A stretch of DNA of 64,000 bases from RPQJ01 sp963777725 (GCA_963777725.1 CAVZRR010000006.1:62001-126000), one strand, 5' to 3'. Numbered from the stretch's first letter, positions 10,065 to 19,197 are shown. The notes: a model not told the origin generated them from the letters alone. Translations and numbers: made by a program.

Positions 10065-11711
10065 ATGACCAAATTCATCTGCGTGACCGGCGGCGTCGTT
10101 TCCTCGCTGGGGAAAGGCATTGCAGCCGCCTCGCTCGGGGCCATCCTCGAGGCTCGGGGCCTCAAGGTCACGCTCGTCAAGCTCGACCCGTACATCAACG
10201 TCGATCCGGGCACCATGAGCCCGTTCCAGCACGGCGAAGTGTTCGTCACCGACGACGGCACCGAGACGGACCTCGATCTCGGGCACTACGAACGCTTCGT
10301 GCGCACGACGACCGGCCGCAGCAGCAACTTCACGACCGGCCGGATCTATGAACGCGTGATCGCCAAGGAGCGCCGCGGCGACTACCTCGGCGCGACGGTG
10401 CAGGTGATCCCGCACATCACCGACGAGATCAAGCACTGCATCCGCATGGGCGCCGGCGACGCCGACGTCTGCATGGTCGAGATCGGCGGCACGGTGGGCG
10501 ACATCGAGTCGCTGCCGTTCCTCGAGGCGATCCGGCAGCTCGCGGTCGAGATGGGGCGCAACAACGTGCTGTACATGCACCTGACGCTGATCCCTTACAT
10601 CGCGACCTCCGGCGAGATCAAGACCAAGCCCACGCAGCACTCGGTGAAGGAGCTGCGCTCGATCGGCATCCAGCCCGACGTGCTGCTGTGCCGTTGCCGC
10701 GACCCGTTGCCGCCCGAGCAGCGGCGCAAGATCGCGCTGTTCACGAACGTGGAGGAGCGCGCCGTGTTCTCCGCGGTGGACGCCGACGACATCTACAAGA
10801 TCCCGATGCTGCTGCACGAGCAGGGGCTCGACGCGATCGTCTGCGAGAAGCTCGGCCTCGACGTGCCGCCGGCCGACCTCAAGGAGTGGCAGCAGGTGGT
10901 CGCGGCCAAGGGCAGCCCGGACCTCTCGGTCAACATCGCGATGGTCGGCAAGTACGTGAACCTGCGCGACGCCTACATCTCGCTGTGCGAGGCGCTGATG
11001 CACGCGGGGCTGCGCACGCGCACCCGGGTCAACCTCGAATTCATCGAGGCGACCGACATCGAGCGCCACGGCACCGACTGCCTGCACGGCATGGACGCGA
11101 TCCTCGTCCCGGGCGGCTTCGGCGAGCGTGGCATCGAGGGCAAGATCGAGGCCGTGCGCTACGCGCGCGAGCACCGGGTGCCCTACCTCGGCATCTGCCT
11201 CGGCATGCAGCTCGCGATCATCGAGTACGCGCGGCACGTCGCGGGTCTCGAAGGGGCGCACAGCACCGAGTTCAACCGTGCCACGCCCCACCCGGTCATC
11301 GCGCTGATCACCGAGTGGCAGGACCAGAAGGGCACGGTCGAGTCTCGCGACGAGGCCTCGAACCTCGGCGGCACGATGCGGCTCGGCGCGCAGGAAATCC
11401 GCATCTCGCACGGCTCGCTGGCACACGCGATCTACGGTGCCGACGTGATCCGCGAGCGCCACCGGCACCGCTACGAGTTCAACAACAACTACCTGCAGAA
11501 GCTGATGAACGCCGGGCTGCGTTTCCCCGGTTTCTCCCGCGACGGACTGGTCGAGTTGATCGAGCTGCCGCAGCATCCGTTCTTCGTCGCGAGCCAGTAC
11601 CACCCCGAATTCCGCTCCACGCCGCGCGACGGACACCCGCTCTTCACTGGCTTCGTGCGCGCCGCCCGCGAGCACCGCGCGGCACAGATGCCGGTGGCGG
11701 CGGGCGCATGA
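10065..11711 (+). CDS. pyrG: CTP synthase
   Basis: ATP- and glutamine-dependent amination of UTP to CTP. 548 residues. The synthetase domain starts TKFICVTGGVVSSLGKG with the P-loop, then KLDPYINVDPGTMSPFQHGE. The class I glutamine amidotransferase domain (from about residue 290) has the nucleophile Cys in GICLGMQ and the His-Glu pair in SQYHPEF. The 104 bases upstream are the largest gap in this block and probably hold a promoter, though no convincing -35/-10 pair was found. The stop overlaps kdsA as ATGA. Confidence 0.98.
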   Translation: MTKFICVTGGVVSSLGKGIAAASLGAILEARGLKVTLVKLDPYINVDPGTMSPFQHGEVFVTDDGTETDLDLGHYERFVRTTTGRSSNFTTGRIYERVIAKERRGDYLGATVQVIPHITDEIKHCIRMGAGDADVCMVEIGGTVGDIESLPFLEAIRQLAVEMGRNNVLYMHLTLIPYIATSGEIKTKPTQHSVKELRSIGIQPDVLLCRCRDPLPPEQRRKIALFTNVEERAVFSAVDADDIYKIPMLLHEQGLDAIVCEKLGLDVPPADLKEWQQVVAAKGSPDLSVNIAMVGKYVNLRDAYISLCEALMHAGLRTRTRVNLEFIEATDIERHGTDCLHGMDAILVPGGFGERGIEGKIEAVRYAREHRVPYLGICLGMQLAIIEYARHVAGLEGAHSTEFNRATPHPVIALITEWQDQKGTVESRDEASNLGGTMRLGAQEIRISHGSLAHAIYGADVIRERHRHRYEFNNNYLQKLMNAGLRFPGFSRDGLVELIELPQHPFFVASQYHPEFRSTPRDGHPLFTGFVRAAREHRAAQMPVAAGA

Positions 11712-12541
11712 AGCTGTGCGGTTTCGAGGCCGGGCCGGACCAGCCGTTCTTCCTGATCGCCGGACCGTGCGTCATCGAGAGCGAGGCGCTGGTGCTCGAT
11801 ATCGCCGGCCGCCTGCGTGAGTTGACTCGCGAGCTCGGCATTCCGTACATCTTCAAGGCGTCCTTCGACAAGGCGAACCGCTCCTCGAAGGGCAGCTTCC
11901 GCGGCCCGGGCATCGAGCAGGGCCTGCGGATCCTCAGCGAGGTGCGGCGGCAGATCGGCGTGCCGGTGCTGACCGACGTGCACGAGGACACGCCGCTGGC
12001 CGAGGTGGCTGCGATCGTCGACGTGCTGCAGACGCCGGCCTTCCTGTGCCGCCAGACCAATTTCATCCTGGGCGTCGCGTCGCAGGGCAAACCGGTGAAC
12101 ATCAAGAAGGGCCAGTTCCTGTCGCCGTGGGAGATGCGCAACGTCGTGGAGAAGGCACGCTCCACCGGCAACGAGGCGATCCTGGTCTGCGAGCGGGGCT
12201 TCAGCTTCGGCTACAACAACCTGGTGGCCGACATGCGCTCGCTCGCCGTGATGCGGGAGACGGGCTGCCCGGTCGTCTTCGACGCCACGCATTCCGTGCA
12301 ACTGCCGGGCGGGCAGGGCCATGCCTCCGGAGGACAGCGGGAGTTCGTGCCGGTGCTGGCGCGGGCGGCCATCGCGGCCGGCGTGGCAGGCGTGTTCATG
12401 GAAACGCACCCGGATCCGTCGAAGGCGCTTTCCGATGGCCCGAACGCTTGGCCGCTCGGGCGCATGGGCGCATTGCTCACGGTGATGAAGGAAATCGACG
12501 CCGCGGTGAAATCGCGGCCATACGAGGAATCGAGCTTATGA
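11708..12541 (+). CDS. kdsA: 3-deoxy-8-phosphooctulonate synthase
   Basis: Condenses arabinose-5-phosphate and PEP to Kdo-8-phosphate for the LPS inner core. 277 residues. Family motifs are IAGPCVIES near residue 18, FKASFDKANRSSKGSFRGPG, and the PEP-side block DATHSVQLPGGQGHASGGQRE. Metal-dependence cannot be decided by eye. Its insertion between pyrG and eno is common outside the enterics. It overlaps both neighbours by 4 nt (pyrG and eno), so the three genes are probably translated together; kdsB lies far away at 58 kb. Confidence 0.97.
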   Translation: MKLCGFEAGPDQPFFLIAGPCVIESEALVLDIAGRLRELTRELGIPYIFKASFDKANRSSKGSFRGPGIEQGLRILSEVRRQIGVPVLTDVHEDTPLAEVAAIVDVLQTPAFLCRQTNFILGVASQGKPVNIKKGQFLSPWEMRNVVEKARSTGNEAILVCERGFSFGYNNLVADMRSLAVMRETGCPVVFDATHSVQLPGGQGHASGGQREFVPVLARAAIAAGVAGVFMETHPDPSKALSDGPNAWPLGRMGALLTVMKEIDAAVKSRPYEESSL

Positions 12542-13836
12542 CCCGGATCGTCGACATCAAGGCCCGCGAGATCATGGATTCCCGCGGCAATCCCACCGTC
12601 GAGGCGGACGTGCTGGCCGAGGGCGGTGTGCTGGGCCGCGCGCTGGTGCCCTCGGGTGCCTCGACCGGCACGCGCGAAGCCGTGGAGTTGCGCGACGGCG
12701 ACAAGGGGCGCTACCTCGGCAAGGGCGTGCGCAAGGCCGTCGCCAATGCGAACGGCGAGATCCGCAACGCGCTGCTCGGGCACGACGTACTCGACCAGGC
12801 GGGCCTCGACCGCCGGCTGATCGAGCTCGACGGCACCGACACGAAGGCGCGCCTGGGCGCGAACGCGATTCTTGCCGTGTCGCTGGCCGCGGCCCACGCG
12901 GCTGCGCGTGTGCAGGGGCACGGCCTCTACCGAAGGTTGGGCGGACCGGGCCCGAAGGTCATGCCGGTGCCGATGATGAACATCATCAACGGCGGCGCGC
13001 ACGCGGACAACAGCGTCGACATCCAGGAATTCATGGTGTTGCCGGTCGGCGCGCCGAGCTTCTCGGAGGCCCTGCGCTACGGCGCCGAGATCTTCCACAC
13101 GCTGAAGAAAGTGCTGCACGAGCGCGGGCTGGCGACCTCGGTGGGCGACGAGGGTGGCTTTGCGCCCAACCTGCCGTCGAACGAGGCGGCGCTCGAGACG
13201 ATCCTCGAGGCGATCGAGCGGGCCGGTTTCCGCGCCGGTCGCGACGTCTGTCTCGGGCTCGACGTGGCGAGCTCGGAGTTCTTCAAGGACGGCACCTACG
13301 AGCTTGCATCCGAAAGCCGCAGTTTCTCGCCCGCGCAGTTCGTCGATTACCTCGAGGACCTGGTGAACAGGTTTCCGATCATCACGGTCGAGGACGGCAT
13401 GAGCGAAGCGGACTGGGATGGCTGGACGCTGCTGACGCAGCGGCTCGGCCGCAAGGTGCAGCTCGTCGGCGACGACATTTTCGTCACCAACACCAAGATC
13501 CTGCGCGAGGGCATCGCGCGCGGCGTCGCGAACTCGATCCTGATCAAGCCGAACCAGATCGGTACGCTGACCGAGACGCTCGCCGCCGTGGACATGGCGG
13601 CCGACGCCGGCTACAGCTCGGTGATCTCGCACCGCTCCGGCGAGACCGAGGACAGCACGATTGCCGACATCGCGGTCGCGACGCGCGCGACGCAGATCAA
13701 GACGGGTTCGTTGTGCCGTTCCGACCGCATCGCCAAGTACAACCAGCTGTTGCGCATCGAGGGCGAGCTCGGCGCCGAGGCGACCTACGCGGGCTGGGAC
13801 GCGTTTCCGGCGACGGTGGCTGCGAGCCGTGGCTGA
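12538..13836 (+). CDS. eno: Phosphopyruvate hydratase (enolase)
   Basis: Interconverts 2-phosphoglycerate and PEP, which also feeds the preceding KdsA. 432 residues, normal length. Visible motifs: IMDSRGNPTVEADV at the N-terminus, SVGDEGGFAPNL, the metal-binding acidic residues in LGLDVAS, TVEDGMSEADWDGW and QLVGDDIFVTN, and the signature LIKPNQIGTLTET followed by SHRSGETEDS. The start ATG overlaps the kdsA stop. Confidence 0.98.
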   Translation: MTRIVDIKAREIMDSRGNPTVEADVLAEGGVLGRALVPSGASTGTREAVELRDGDKGRYLGKGVRKAVANANGEIRNALLGHDVLDQAGLDRRLIELDGTDTKARLGANAILAVSLAAAHAAARVQGHGLYRRLGGPGPKVMPVPMMNIINGGAHADNSVDIQEFMVLPVGAPSFSEALRYGAEIFHTLKKVLHERGLATSVGDEGGFAPNLPSNEAALETILEAIERAGFRAGRDVCLGLDVASSEFFKDGTYELASESRSFSPAQFVDYLEDLVNRFPIITVEDGMSEADWDGWTLLTQRLGRKVQLVGDDIFVTNTKILREGIARGVANSILIKPNQIGTLTETLAAVDMAADAGYSSVISHRSGETEDSTIADIAVATRATQIKTGSLCRSDRIAKYNQLLRIEGELGAEATYAGWDAFPATVAASRG

Positions 13837-13848
13837 CCGGGGCGCGGC

Positions 13849-14193
13849 ATGATCATCCGCATCGTCGCGGGCCTGCTGATCGTGGCACTGCTCGCGCTGC
13901 AGTACCGTTTGTGGCTGTCACCGAACGGAATGCGCGACCTGTGGCGTACCAAGTCTGCGATCGAGGCGCAGGCGGAGGAGAACGCGCGACTCACCGAGCG
14001 CAATCGCACGCTCGCGGCCGAAGTGCGCGACCTCAAGGAAGGGCGTGCGGCGATCGAGGAGCGCGCGCGCACCGACCTCGGCATGATCGGCGCGAACGAG
14101 ACGTTCTTCCAGGTGGTGCCGCCCGCCGCAGTGCCGGCCGCCGAGCCCAATCCCGAGGAGGAGCGGCTCACCGCCCAGGCTCCGGCGCAATGA
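13849..14193 (+). CDS. ftsB: Cell division protein FtsB
   Basis: Small bitopic membrane protein of the divisome FtsQLB subcomplex. 114 residues: an N-terminal membrane helix (IVAGLLIVALLALQYRLWL, residues 4-22), then a periplasmic coiled coil rich in E, R and K, with the family segment ARTDLGMIGANETFFQVV. The C-terminal tail PAAEPNPEEERLTAQAPAQ is Pro/Ala/Glu-rich and dispensable-looking. The position between eno and ispD is conserved. Its TGA overlaps the ispD start. Confidence 0.94.
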   Translation: MIIRIVAGLLIVALLALQYRLWLSPNGMRDLWRTKSAIEAQAEENARLTERNRTLAAEVRDLKEGRAAIEERARTDLGMIGANETFFQVVPPAAVPAAEPNPEEERLTAQAPAQ

Positions 14194-14897
14194 GCGCGGA
14201 CGGTCGCTGCTGGGCCGTGGTTCCAGCGGCCGGCCGCGGCGAGCGATTTGGCGGCCGCGCGCCGAAGCAGTACGAGCGGATCCTCGGTCGCCCCGTGCTG
14301 TCGTGGACGCTGGCTGCATTGCTCGCCGAACGATCGATCCGTCGTGTCGTCGTGGCGCTTGCCGCGGGCGACCGGCGCTTCGGCCGGCTGGACGAGGCGA
14401 GCGACGCTCGGGTCGAGGCCTGTCCCGGTGGCACGGAGCGCAGCAACTCGGTCGCCAATGCGCTCGAGTCGCTGGCCGGTGCTGCACGCGACGAGGACTG
14501 GGTGCTGGTTCACGATGCCGCACGTCCCTGCCTGCGAACCACGGACCTCCGTGCACTGATCGACGGGGTCGGGCGGGACGCGGTTGGGGGCCTGCTTGCT
14601 GTGCCGGTTGGCGAGACGTTGAAGCGCGCGGGATCGAATGGCCGGGTCGACAGGACCGTGCCGCGCGACGGGCTCTGGCGCGCGATGACGCCGCAGATGT
14701 TTCGCTACGGTTTGCTGAAGCGCGCTCTCGCGCTCTGCATCGACCGCGAGCGCAACGTCACCGATGAAGCCGCAGCGATCGAGGCAATGGGCCTGCGTCC
14801 GCGGCTCGTGCGGGGGCGAGGCGACAACATCAAGATCACTCATCCGGAGGACCGTGGGCTGGCCGCGGCCATCCTTGCGGCGAGGGCGAGAAAATGA
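14190..14897 (+). CDS. ispD: 2-C-methyl-D-erythritol 4-phosphate cytidylyltransferase
   Basis: Third step of the MEP isoprenoid pathway: CTP plus MEP gives CDP-ME. 235 residues. The nucleotide-binding loop AVVPAAGRGERFGGRAPKQY is at the N-terminus, with GGTERSNSVANAL, WVLVHDAARPC, and the C-terminal NVTDEAAAIEAMG and NIKITHPED blocks. The start overlaps ftsB (ATGA) and the stop overlaps ispF (ATGA), which catalyses a later step of the same pathway. Confidence 0.96.
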   Translation: MSADGRCWAVVPAAGRGERFGGRAPKQYERILGRPVLSWTLAALLAERSIRRVVVALAAGDRRFGRLDEASDARVEACPGGTERSNSVANALESLAGAARDEDWVLVHDAARPCLRTTDLRALIDGVGRDAVGGLLAVPVGETLKRAGSNGRVDRTVPRDGLWRAMTPQMFRYGLLKRALALCIDRERNVTDEAAAIEAMGLRPRLVRGRGDNIKITHPEDRGLAAAILAARARK

Positions 14898-15412
14898 GAG
14901 TCGGCTACGGCTACGACGTGCACGCTTTCGAGCCCGGCGACCACGTGGTCCTCGGCGGCGTCCGGGTGCCGCACAACCAGGGAGTCCGGGCGCACTCGGA
15001 CGGCGATGTGTTGCTGCATGCCCTGTGCGACGCGCTGCTCGGCGCGCTGGGGCTCGGCGACATCGGCCAGCATTTCCCGGACACCGACCCGCGCTGGAAG
15101 GGTGCGGACAGCCGGAGCTTCCTGCGCCAGTGCTCGCGCCTGCTCCACGAGCATCGCTACCGGCTCGTCAATGCGGACCTGACTCTGCTCGCGGAAGCGC
15201 CGCGCCTGGGTAACCATCGCGCGCAGATGCGTGCCAACGTGGCTGCCGACCTCGAGACGACGGCGGACCGGATCAACGTCAAGGCGACGACCTGCGAGGG
15301 CCTCGGCGCCATCGGTCGCGCCGAGGGGCTCGCCTGCCACGCGGTCGTGCTGATCGCGCACGCCGAAGGCGGCTCGAACGGCCACGGCCACGGGCATAAC
15401 CACGGACGCTGA
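14894..15412 (+). CDS. ispF: 2-C-methyl-D-erythritol 2,4-cyclodiphosphate synthase with His-rich tail
   Basis: MEP pathway enzyme forming the cyclic diphosphate; trimeric, Zn-dependent. 172 residues. The metal site DVH is in RVGYGYDVHAFEPGD (Asp10, His12) and the fold motif GDIGQHFPDTDPRWKGADS follows. KATTCEGLGAIGRAEG is the conserved C-terminal block. The chain continues for about a dozen residues beyond the usual 157-160, ending GHGHGHNHGR, a tail that could bind metal. The start overlaps ispD; truD follows after 4 nt. Confidence 0.96.
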   Translation: MRVGYGYDVHAFEPGDHVVLGGVRVPHNQGVRAHSDGDVLLHALCDALLGALGLGDIGQHFPDTDPRWKGADSRSFLRQCSRLLHEHRYRLVNADLTLLAEAPRLGNHRAQMRANVAADLETTADRINVKATTCEGLGAIGRAEGLACHAVVLIAHAEGGSNGHGHGHNHGR

Positions 15413-15416
15413 AAGA

Positions 15417-16445
15417 TTGCAGCTGCCGACGGCGTTCGGTGAGCCGCCCGCGAGCGGCCGACTGCGCTCTTCACCCGAGGATTTCCGGGTCGAGGAGATC
15501 CTCGGTTTTGAGCCGGACGGCACGGGCGCGCACGCCATGCTGTTCGTGGAGAAGCGCGGCGCCAACACCGGCTGGGTTGCGTCGCAGCTCGCGAGGTCCT
15601 TGCGCGTCGCGGTTCGCGACGTCGGCTGGTCCGGGCAGAAGGATCGCAATGCGGTGACCCGCCAGGCGTTCACGCTGCCGTGGCCGGTCATCGCGCCGCT
15701 CGACGCATGCCTCGGCCATGCGGGCGAGGGCTACCGGGTGCTCGGCGCGAGCCGGCACGGCCGCAAGCTGCGGCCCGGATCGCACCGCGCCAATCGCTTC
15801 GAGATTCGAGTGCGCGATCTCGCGGGCGACGTCGCCGCGCTGGCGTCACGACTTCAACAGATCGTCGAGCAGGGCGTCCCGGACTACTTCGGCCCGCAAC
15901 GCTTCGGGCGTGCCGGCAGCAACCTGGCGCGCGCGCGGGAGTGGGCCGCCGGAGGCAGTGCGCCGCGCGACCGCAGCCAGCGCGGATTCGCGCTGTCAGC
16001 CGCCCGCAGTGCCGTCTTCAATGCCGTGCTGGCCGCACGCGTCGAGCAGGGCAGCTGGAATCGCCTGTTGCCCGGCGAGGCCGTGATGCTGGACGGCAAG
16101 CGCAGCTTCTTTCGCAGTGACGGCATCGATGCCGAGCTGTCGGCGCGGTGCGCGGCCATGGACGTGCACCCGAGCGGCCCGTTGTGGGGCCGCGGCGAGT
16201 CGCCCGCGACTGGCGAGGCGCTCGGGATCGAAGCGAGAATCGTGGCGGCCGAGTCCGCGCTCTGCGCGCTGCTCGAAGCACAAGGCCTCGAGCAAGAGCG
16301 CCACAGCCTGCGCCTGCCCGTGCGCAGTTTCGCGTGGAGCATCGACGGCGACGTGCTGACGCTCTCGTTCGAGTTGCCGCGCGGTGCGTTCGCGACTGCC
16401 GTGCTGCACGAGATCGTTCGTGACGCGTGGCACGACGTCGATTAG
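15417..16445 (+). CDS. truD: tRNA pseudouridine(13) synthase
   Basis: Makes pseudouridine 13 in tRNA(Glu). 342 residues from a TTG start 4 nt after ispF. Visible TruD features: the early FRVEEILGFEPDGTGAHAM strand, the catalytic-region motif GWSGQKDRNAVTRQAF with the Asp nucleophile, then RANRFEIRVRDL and GVPDYFGPQRFGRAGSN. The C-terminus ELPRGAFATAVLHEI is the usual ending. The frame is intact and no better start was found upstream. Confidence 0.94.
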   Translation: MQLPTAFGEPPASGRLRSSPEDFRVEEILGFEPDGTGAHAMLFVEKRGANTGWVASQLARSLRVAVRDVGWSGQKDRNAVTRQAFTLPWPVIAPLDACLGHAGEGYRVLGASRHGRKLRPGSHRANRFEIRVRDLAGDVAALASRLQQIVEQGVPDYFGPQRFGRAGSNLARAREWAAGGSAPRDRSQRGFALSAARSAVFNAVLAARVEQGSWNRLLPGEAVMLDGKRSFFRSDGIDAELSARCAAMDVHPSGPLWGRGESPATGEALGIEARIVAAESALCALLEAQGLEQERHSLRLPVRSFAWSIDGDVLTLSFELPRGAFATAVLHEIVRDAWHDVD

Positions 16446-16454
16446 CGCTTTGTC

Positions 16455-16628
16455 GTCACACGCGTTGGAGCTACGGCTGCACGTCAGGGTCTCGGGCGAT
16501 CGGGCCTTCGCAGGGACGTCGTGAACCCATCCCTGGGGACTCCGCGCGCGACGTCGTGTCGCGCGACGGCCCTGCGAAGGCCCGATCGCCCGGGACCCTG
16601 ACGCCGACCAGTGCAGCGCGCGTGTGAC
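16455..16628 (+). repeat. Long imperfect palindrome, MITE- or REP-like
   Basis: This fills most of the 303-base gap between truD and the Smr gene. A 34-nt arm at 16482-16515 pairs with 16570-16603 with one mismatch; both contain GGGCGATCGGGCCTTCGCAGG or its complement. Outer 10-nt arms GTCACACGCG (16455-16464) and CGCGTGTGAC (16619-16628) also pair, and a small perfect hairpin (CGCGCGAC, 5-nt loop, GTCGCGCG) sits inside at 16545-16565. No credible gene is present. The terminal inverted repeats and lack of coding sequence suit a non-autonomous dispersed element; it may also act as a terminator between the convergent truD and smr genes. Confidence 0.7.
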
Positions 16629-16748
16629 AAGGATCCGCTCACGCGTCGGCCCGCGACGTCGGTGGCGATTGGCTTCACCTTCAAGCACGCGTGCCACCCG
16701 CCGGTTCACTGCTTGCCGCCGTCGCTGACCGCGGGCGAAAGTGAAACG

Positions 16749-17306
16749 CTACCGCACTGGCCCGCCGCCGCGCGACCGCGCTCCCTGGGCCGCGAGCAGC
16801 ACGTACACGGCACCCGTGCCGCCGTCGACCGGCCGGGCGGTCGCAAACGCGGCCACGTCGTCCATGCGCCTCAGCCAGTGATTGACGACGTGCTTCAGCA
16901 CCGGGCCGCGTGGACCGGACCCGCGGCCCTTGCCGTGGATCACGCGCACGCAGCCGAGGCGCCGGTCCGCCGATTCGGTGATGAACTCGCGCAGCGCTTC
17001 GTGCGCCTGGTGGCGGATGAGCCCGTGCAGGTCGATCTCGGCGGCGACGGCAAATTGCCCGCGCCGAAGTTTGCGCAGCAGCTCCTCGCGAATCCACGGC
17101 CGCCGGAAGGACAGTTCCTCGCCGGTGTCGAGCAGCGCGTGATCCGCGGGTGGCAACAGGCTCTCGCGCAGGACTTCGCGCTCGTCGGCGCGCGCGAATC
17201 GCGCCACCGCACGCGGCTTCGGCGCGACCACGACCGGCTCCCGCGCCGGCAATGGCCGCACGTCGTTCATCGCCTCGCGAAAGGCGCGTCGGTCGTCTTC
17301 GGACAT
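16749..17306 (-). CDS. Smr domain protein
   Basis: Probable nucleic-acid endonuclease or binding protein of the SmrA/SmrB class. 185 residues from the ATG whose product begins MSEDDRRAFREAM; this start is preferred because the upstream extension overlaps the surE promoter region. The C-terminal Smr domain starts AEIDLHGLIRHQAHEALREF (about residues 90-109), with the DLHG motif, then CVRVIHGKGRGSGPRGPVLK, the family HGKG loop. The N-terminal 80 residues are charged and less conserved. It faces away from surE and converges on truD. Confidence 0.9.
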   Translation of the reverse strand: MSEDDRRAFREAMNDVRPLPAREPVVVAPKPRAVARFARADEREVLRESLLPPADHALLDTGEELSFRRPWIREELLRKLRRGQFAVAAEIDLHGLIRHQAHEALREFITESADRRLGCVRVIHGKGRGSGPRGPVLKHVVNHWLRRMDDVAAFATARPVDGGTGAVYVLLAAQGARSRGGGPVR

Positions 17307-17353
17307 GGTTCGCACCTCGGCGCCTTCGCTACCGGCGGTCGCGCGGATTCCAG

Positions 17354-17359
17354 TATAGT
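17354..17359 (+). promoter_or_regulatory. Candidate -10 box for surE
   Basis: TATAGT stands alone in GC-rich sequence between the divergent smr and surE starts, 26 nt before the surE TTG. No good -35 at 17 nt spacing is visible, so this rests on the -10 match only. Confidence 0.35.
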
Positions 17360-17385
17360 GCGGGCAACTCCTGCACGGTCGCCCA

Positions 17386-18139
17386 TTGAGAATCCTGGTC
17401 AGCAACGACGACGGCTATCGTGCCGAGGGTCTGCAGCGCCTCGCGGACGCGCTGCGGCCGCTCGCGCAACTGACCGTCGTGGCACCCGACCGCAACCGCA
17501 GCGGCGCCAGCAACTCGCTGACGCTCGACGTCCCGCTCAGGGTGTTCCCGTTTGGCGACGATGCATGGTACGTCAACGGGACACCGACCGACTGCGTGCA
17601 TCTCGCGATCTCAGGGCTGTTCGACTATCAGCACGACATGGTCGTGTCCGGGATCAACGACGGGGCGAACCTCGGCGACGACGTGCTCTACTCGGGGACG
17701 GTCGCGGCGGCCGTCGAGGGGCGCTTCCTCGGGCCTGCCGACCATGGCGTTGTCGCTCGTCGTCCGCGACGGCCGGCATTTCGATACGGCAGCGCGCGTG
17801 GCGAGCGAGCTCGTCATGCGGCTCACGCGCACGCCGCTGCACGCCTCGATGATCCTGAACGTCAACGTGCCCGACCTGCCCTACGAACAGCTGCGCGGCG
17901 TCAAGGCGACGCGCCTCGGCCACCGTCACCGCTCCGAATCCGTCGTGCGATCGGCCGACCCTCGCGGCCGTCCCGTGTACTGGGTCGGTCCGGCGGGCGA
18001 GGGCGCCGACGCCGGCGAGGGCACGGACTTTGCGGCCGTCGCGGCCGGCTATGTCTCGGTCACGCCGCTGCAGGTGGACCTGACGCGTCACGCGGCGCTG
18101 GCCGACGTGGACGAATGGCTGCGGGGCCGGGCCCCGTGA
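17386..18139 (+). CDS. surE: 5'/3'-nucleotidase SurE (one frameshift as sequenced)
   Basis: Metal-dependent nucleoside monophosphate phosphatase linked to stationary-phase survival. A TTG start gives RILVSNDDGYRAEGL, with the Asp-Asp metal ligands at residues 8-9, then APDRNRSGASNS, NGTPTDCVHLA and VSGINDGANLGDDVLYSGT. At 17731-17736 (GGGCCTG) one extra base shifts the frame; the remainder LPTMALSLVVRDGRHFD continues in the +1 frame to the TGA at 18137-18139. Without that base the protein is 250 residues, the normal length. pcm follows after 13 nt, as in E. coli. Confidence 0.9.
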
Positions 18140-18152
18140 TGGCCGCGCGCCG

Positions 18153-18816
18153 ATGAGCAATCCCAAGATGACCGGCATCGGCATGACGTCGGCGCGAACC
18201 CGCGACCGGCTGATCGCGCGGCTGCGCGAGCAGGGCATCGCCAACCCGCTGGTGCTCGAGCGAATCCGCAGCGTGCCACGCCACGTGTTCATGGACGAGG
18301 CACTCGCGAGCCGCGCCTACGAGGACACCGCGCTGCCGATCGGTCACGGCCAGACCATCTCGCAACCCTACATCGTGGCGCGCATGACCGAGGCACTGCT
18401 CGAGGGCGGCACGCCTCGCAAGGTCCTGGAAGTGGGCACCGGCTGCGGCTACCAGACCGCGGTGCTGGCGCCGCTGGTGACGACGGTCTACAGCGTCGAG
18501 CGCATCGCGGCGTTGCAGGTGCGCGCCCGTCGCGTGCTGCGCGACCTGCGCATCGCCAATGTGTTCATGCGGCACGGCGACGGATTCGAGGGCTGGCCGC
18601 CGTATGCGCCCTACGACGGCATCCTGGTCGCGGCCGCGGCGATGGCCGTGCCGCGCGCGCTTGCTCGAGCAACTCGGCAACGGCGGACGGCTCATCATGC
18701 CGGTCGGGCCCGATCGCGAGCAGCAGCTGGTCCGGCTCACGCGTCGCGGCGAGACGTTCGAGCGCGAGGTGCTGGGCCCTGCGACGTTCGTGCCGCTGCT
18801 GCAGGGATTGAGCTGA
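18153..18816 (+). CDS. pcm: Protein-L-isoaspartate O-methyltransferase (one frameshift as sequenced)
   Basis: SAM-dependent repair of isoaspartyl residues. The N-terminal two-thirds carries RSVPRHVFMDEA, ALPIGHGQTISQPYIVARMT and the SAM site VLEVGTGCGYQTAVLA. In the alternating CG run at 18651-18661 one extra base moves the frame; after it LLEQLGNGGRLIMPVGP continues to the TGA at 18814-18816. Corrected length is 220 residues, as expected. Partner of surE in the conserved surE-pcm pair; the nlpD-rpoS genes that often follow are absent here. Confidence 0.9.
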
Positions 18817-18825
18817 CGCGCGGGT

Positions 18826-19197
18826 CTATTCGATCATCAGCGCGGCCGCGACCTCGCGGCCTTCCGCGACGAGCACGTTGTAGGTTCGGCACGCGGCGCC
18901 GGTCGCCATGATCTCGAAGCCGAGCCGCGCCGCATAGAGCGCGGCCAGCAGTTCCGGCGCCGGAAAGACCTGGCGCTCGCCGGAGCCGATCAGCAGGACC
19001 TCCGGCTGCAGGGCCAGCACGGGCTCGAGATCGACGGCCGCGAGATCGGCCATGCGTCGCGGTCGCCATGGCTCGATCAGTACGCTGGCCGTGACGATGA
19101 CGCTGGCGGAGAAGTCCCGGTCGCCGATACGGATCAGGCCCGGCGCGTAGGAACGCACGATATGCGTCGTGGCTGGACGGTCGAGGTTGAATTTCAT
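18826..19197 (-). CDS. Mth938-like domain protein (DUF498)
   Basis: 123 residues. The compact fold family (Mth938/NDUFAF3-like) is recognised from LIRIGDRDFSASVIVTASVLIEPW in the first third, then EVLLIGSGERQVFP and FEIMATGAACRTYNVLVAEGREVAAALMIE at the end. Bacterial members have no settled role; the mitochondrial relative NDUFAF3 assists complex I assembly. It is convergent to pcm (10 nt apart) and divergent from the rpfE-like gene. Confidence 0.85.
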   Translation of the reverse strand: MKFNLDRPATTHIVRSYAPGLIRIGDRDFSASVIVTASVLIEPWRPRRMADLAAVDLEPVLALQPEVLLIGSGERQVFPAPELLAALYAARLGFEIMATGAACRTYNVLVAEGREVAAALMIE

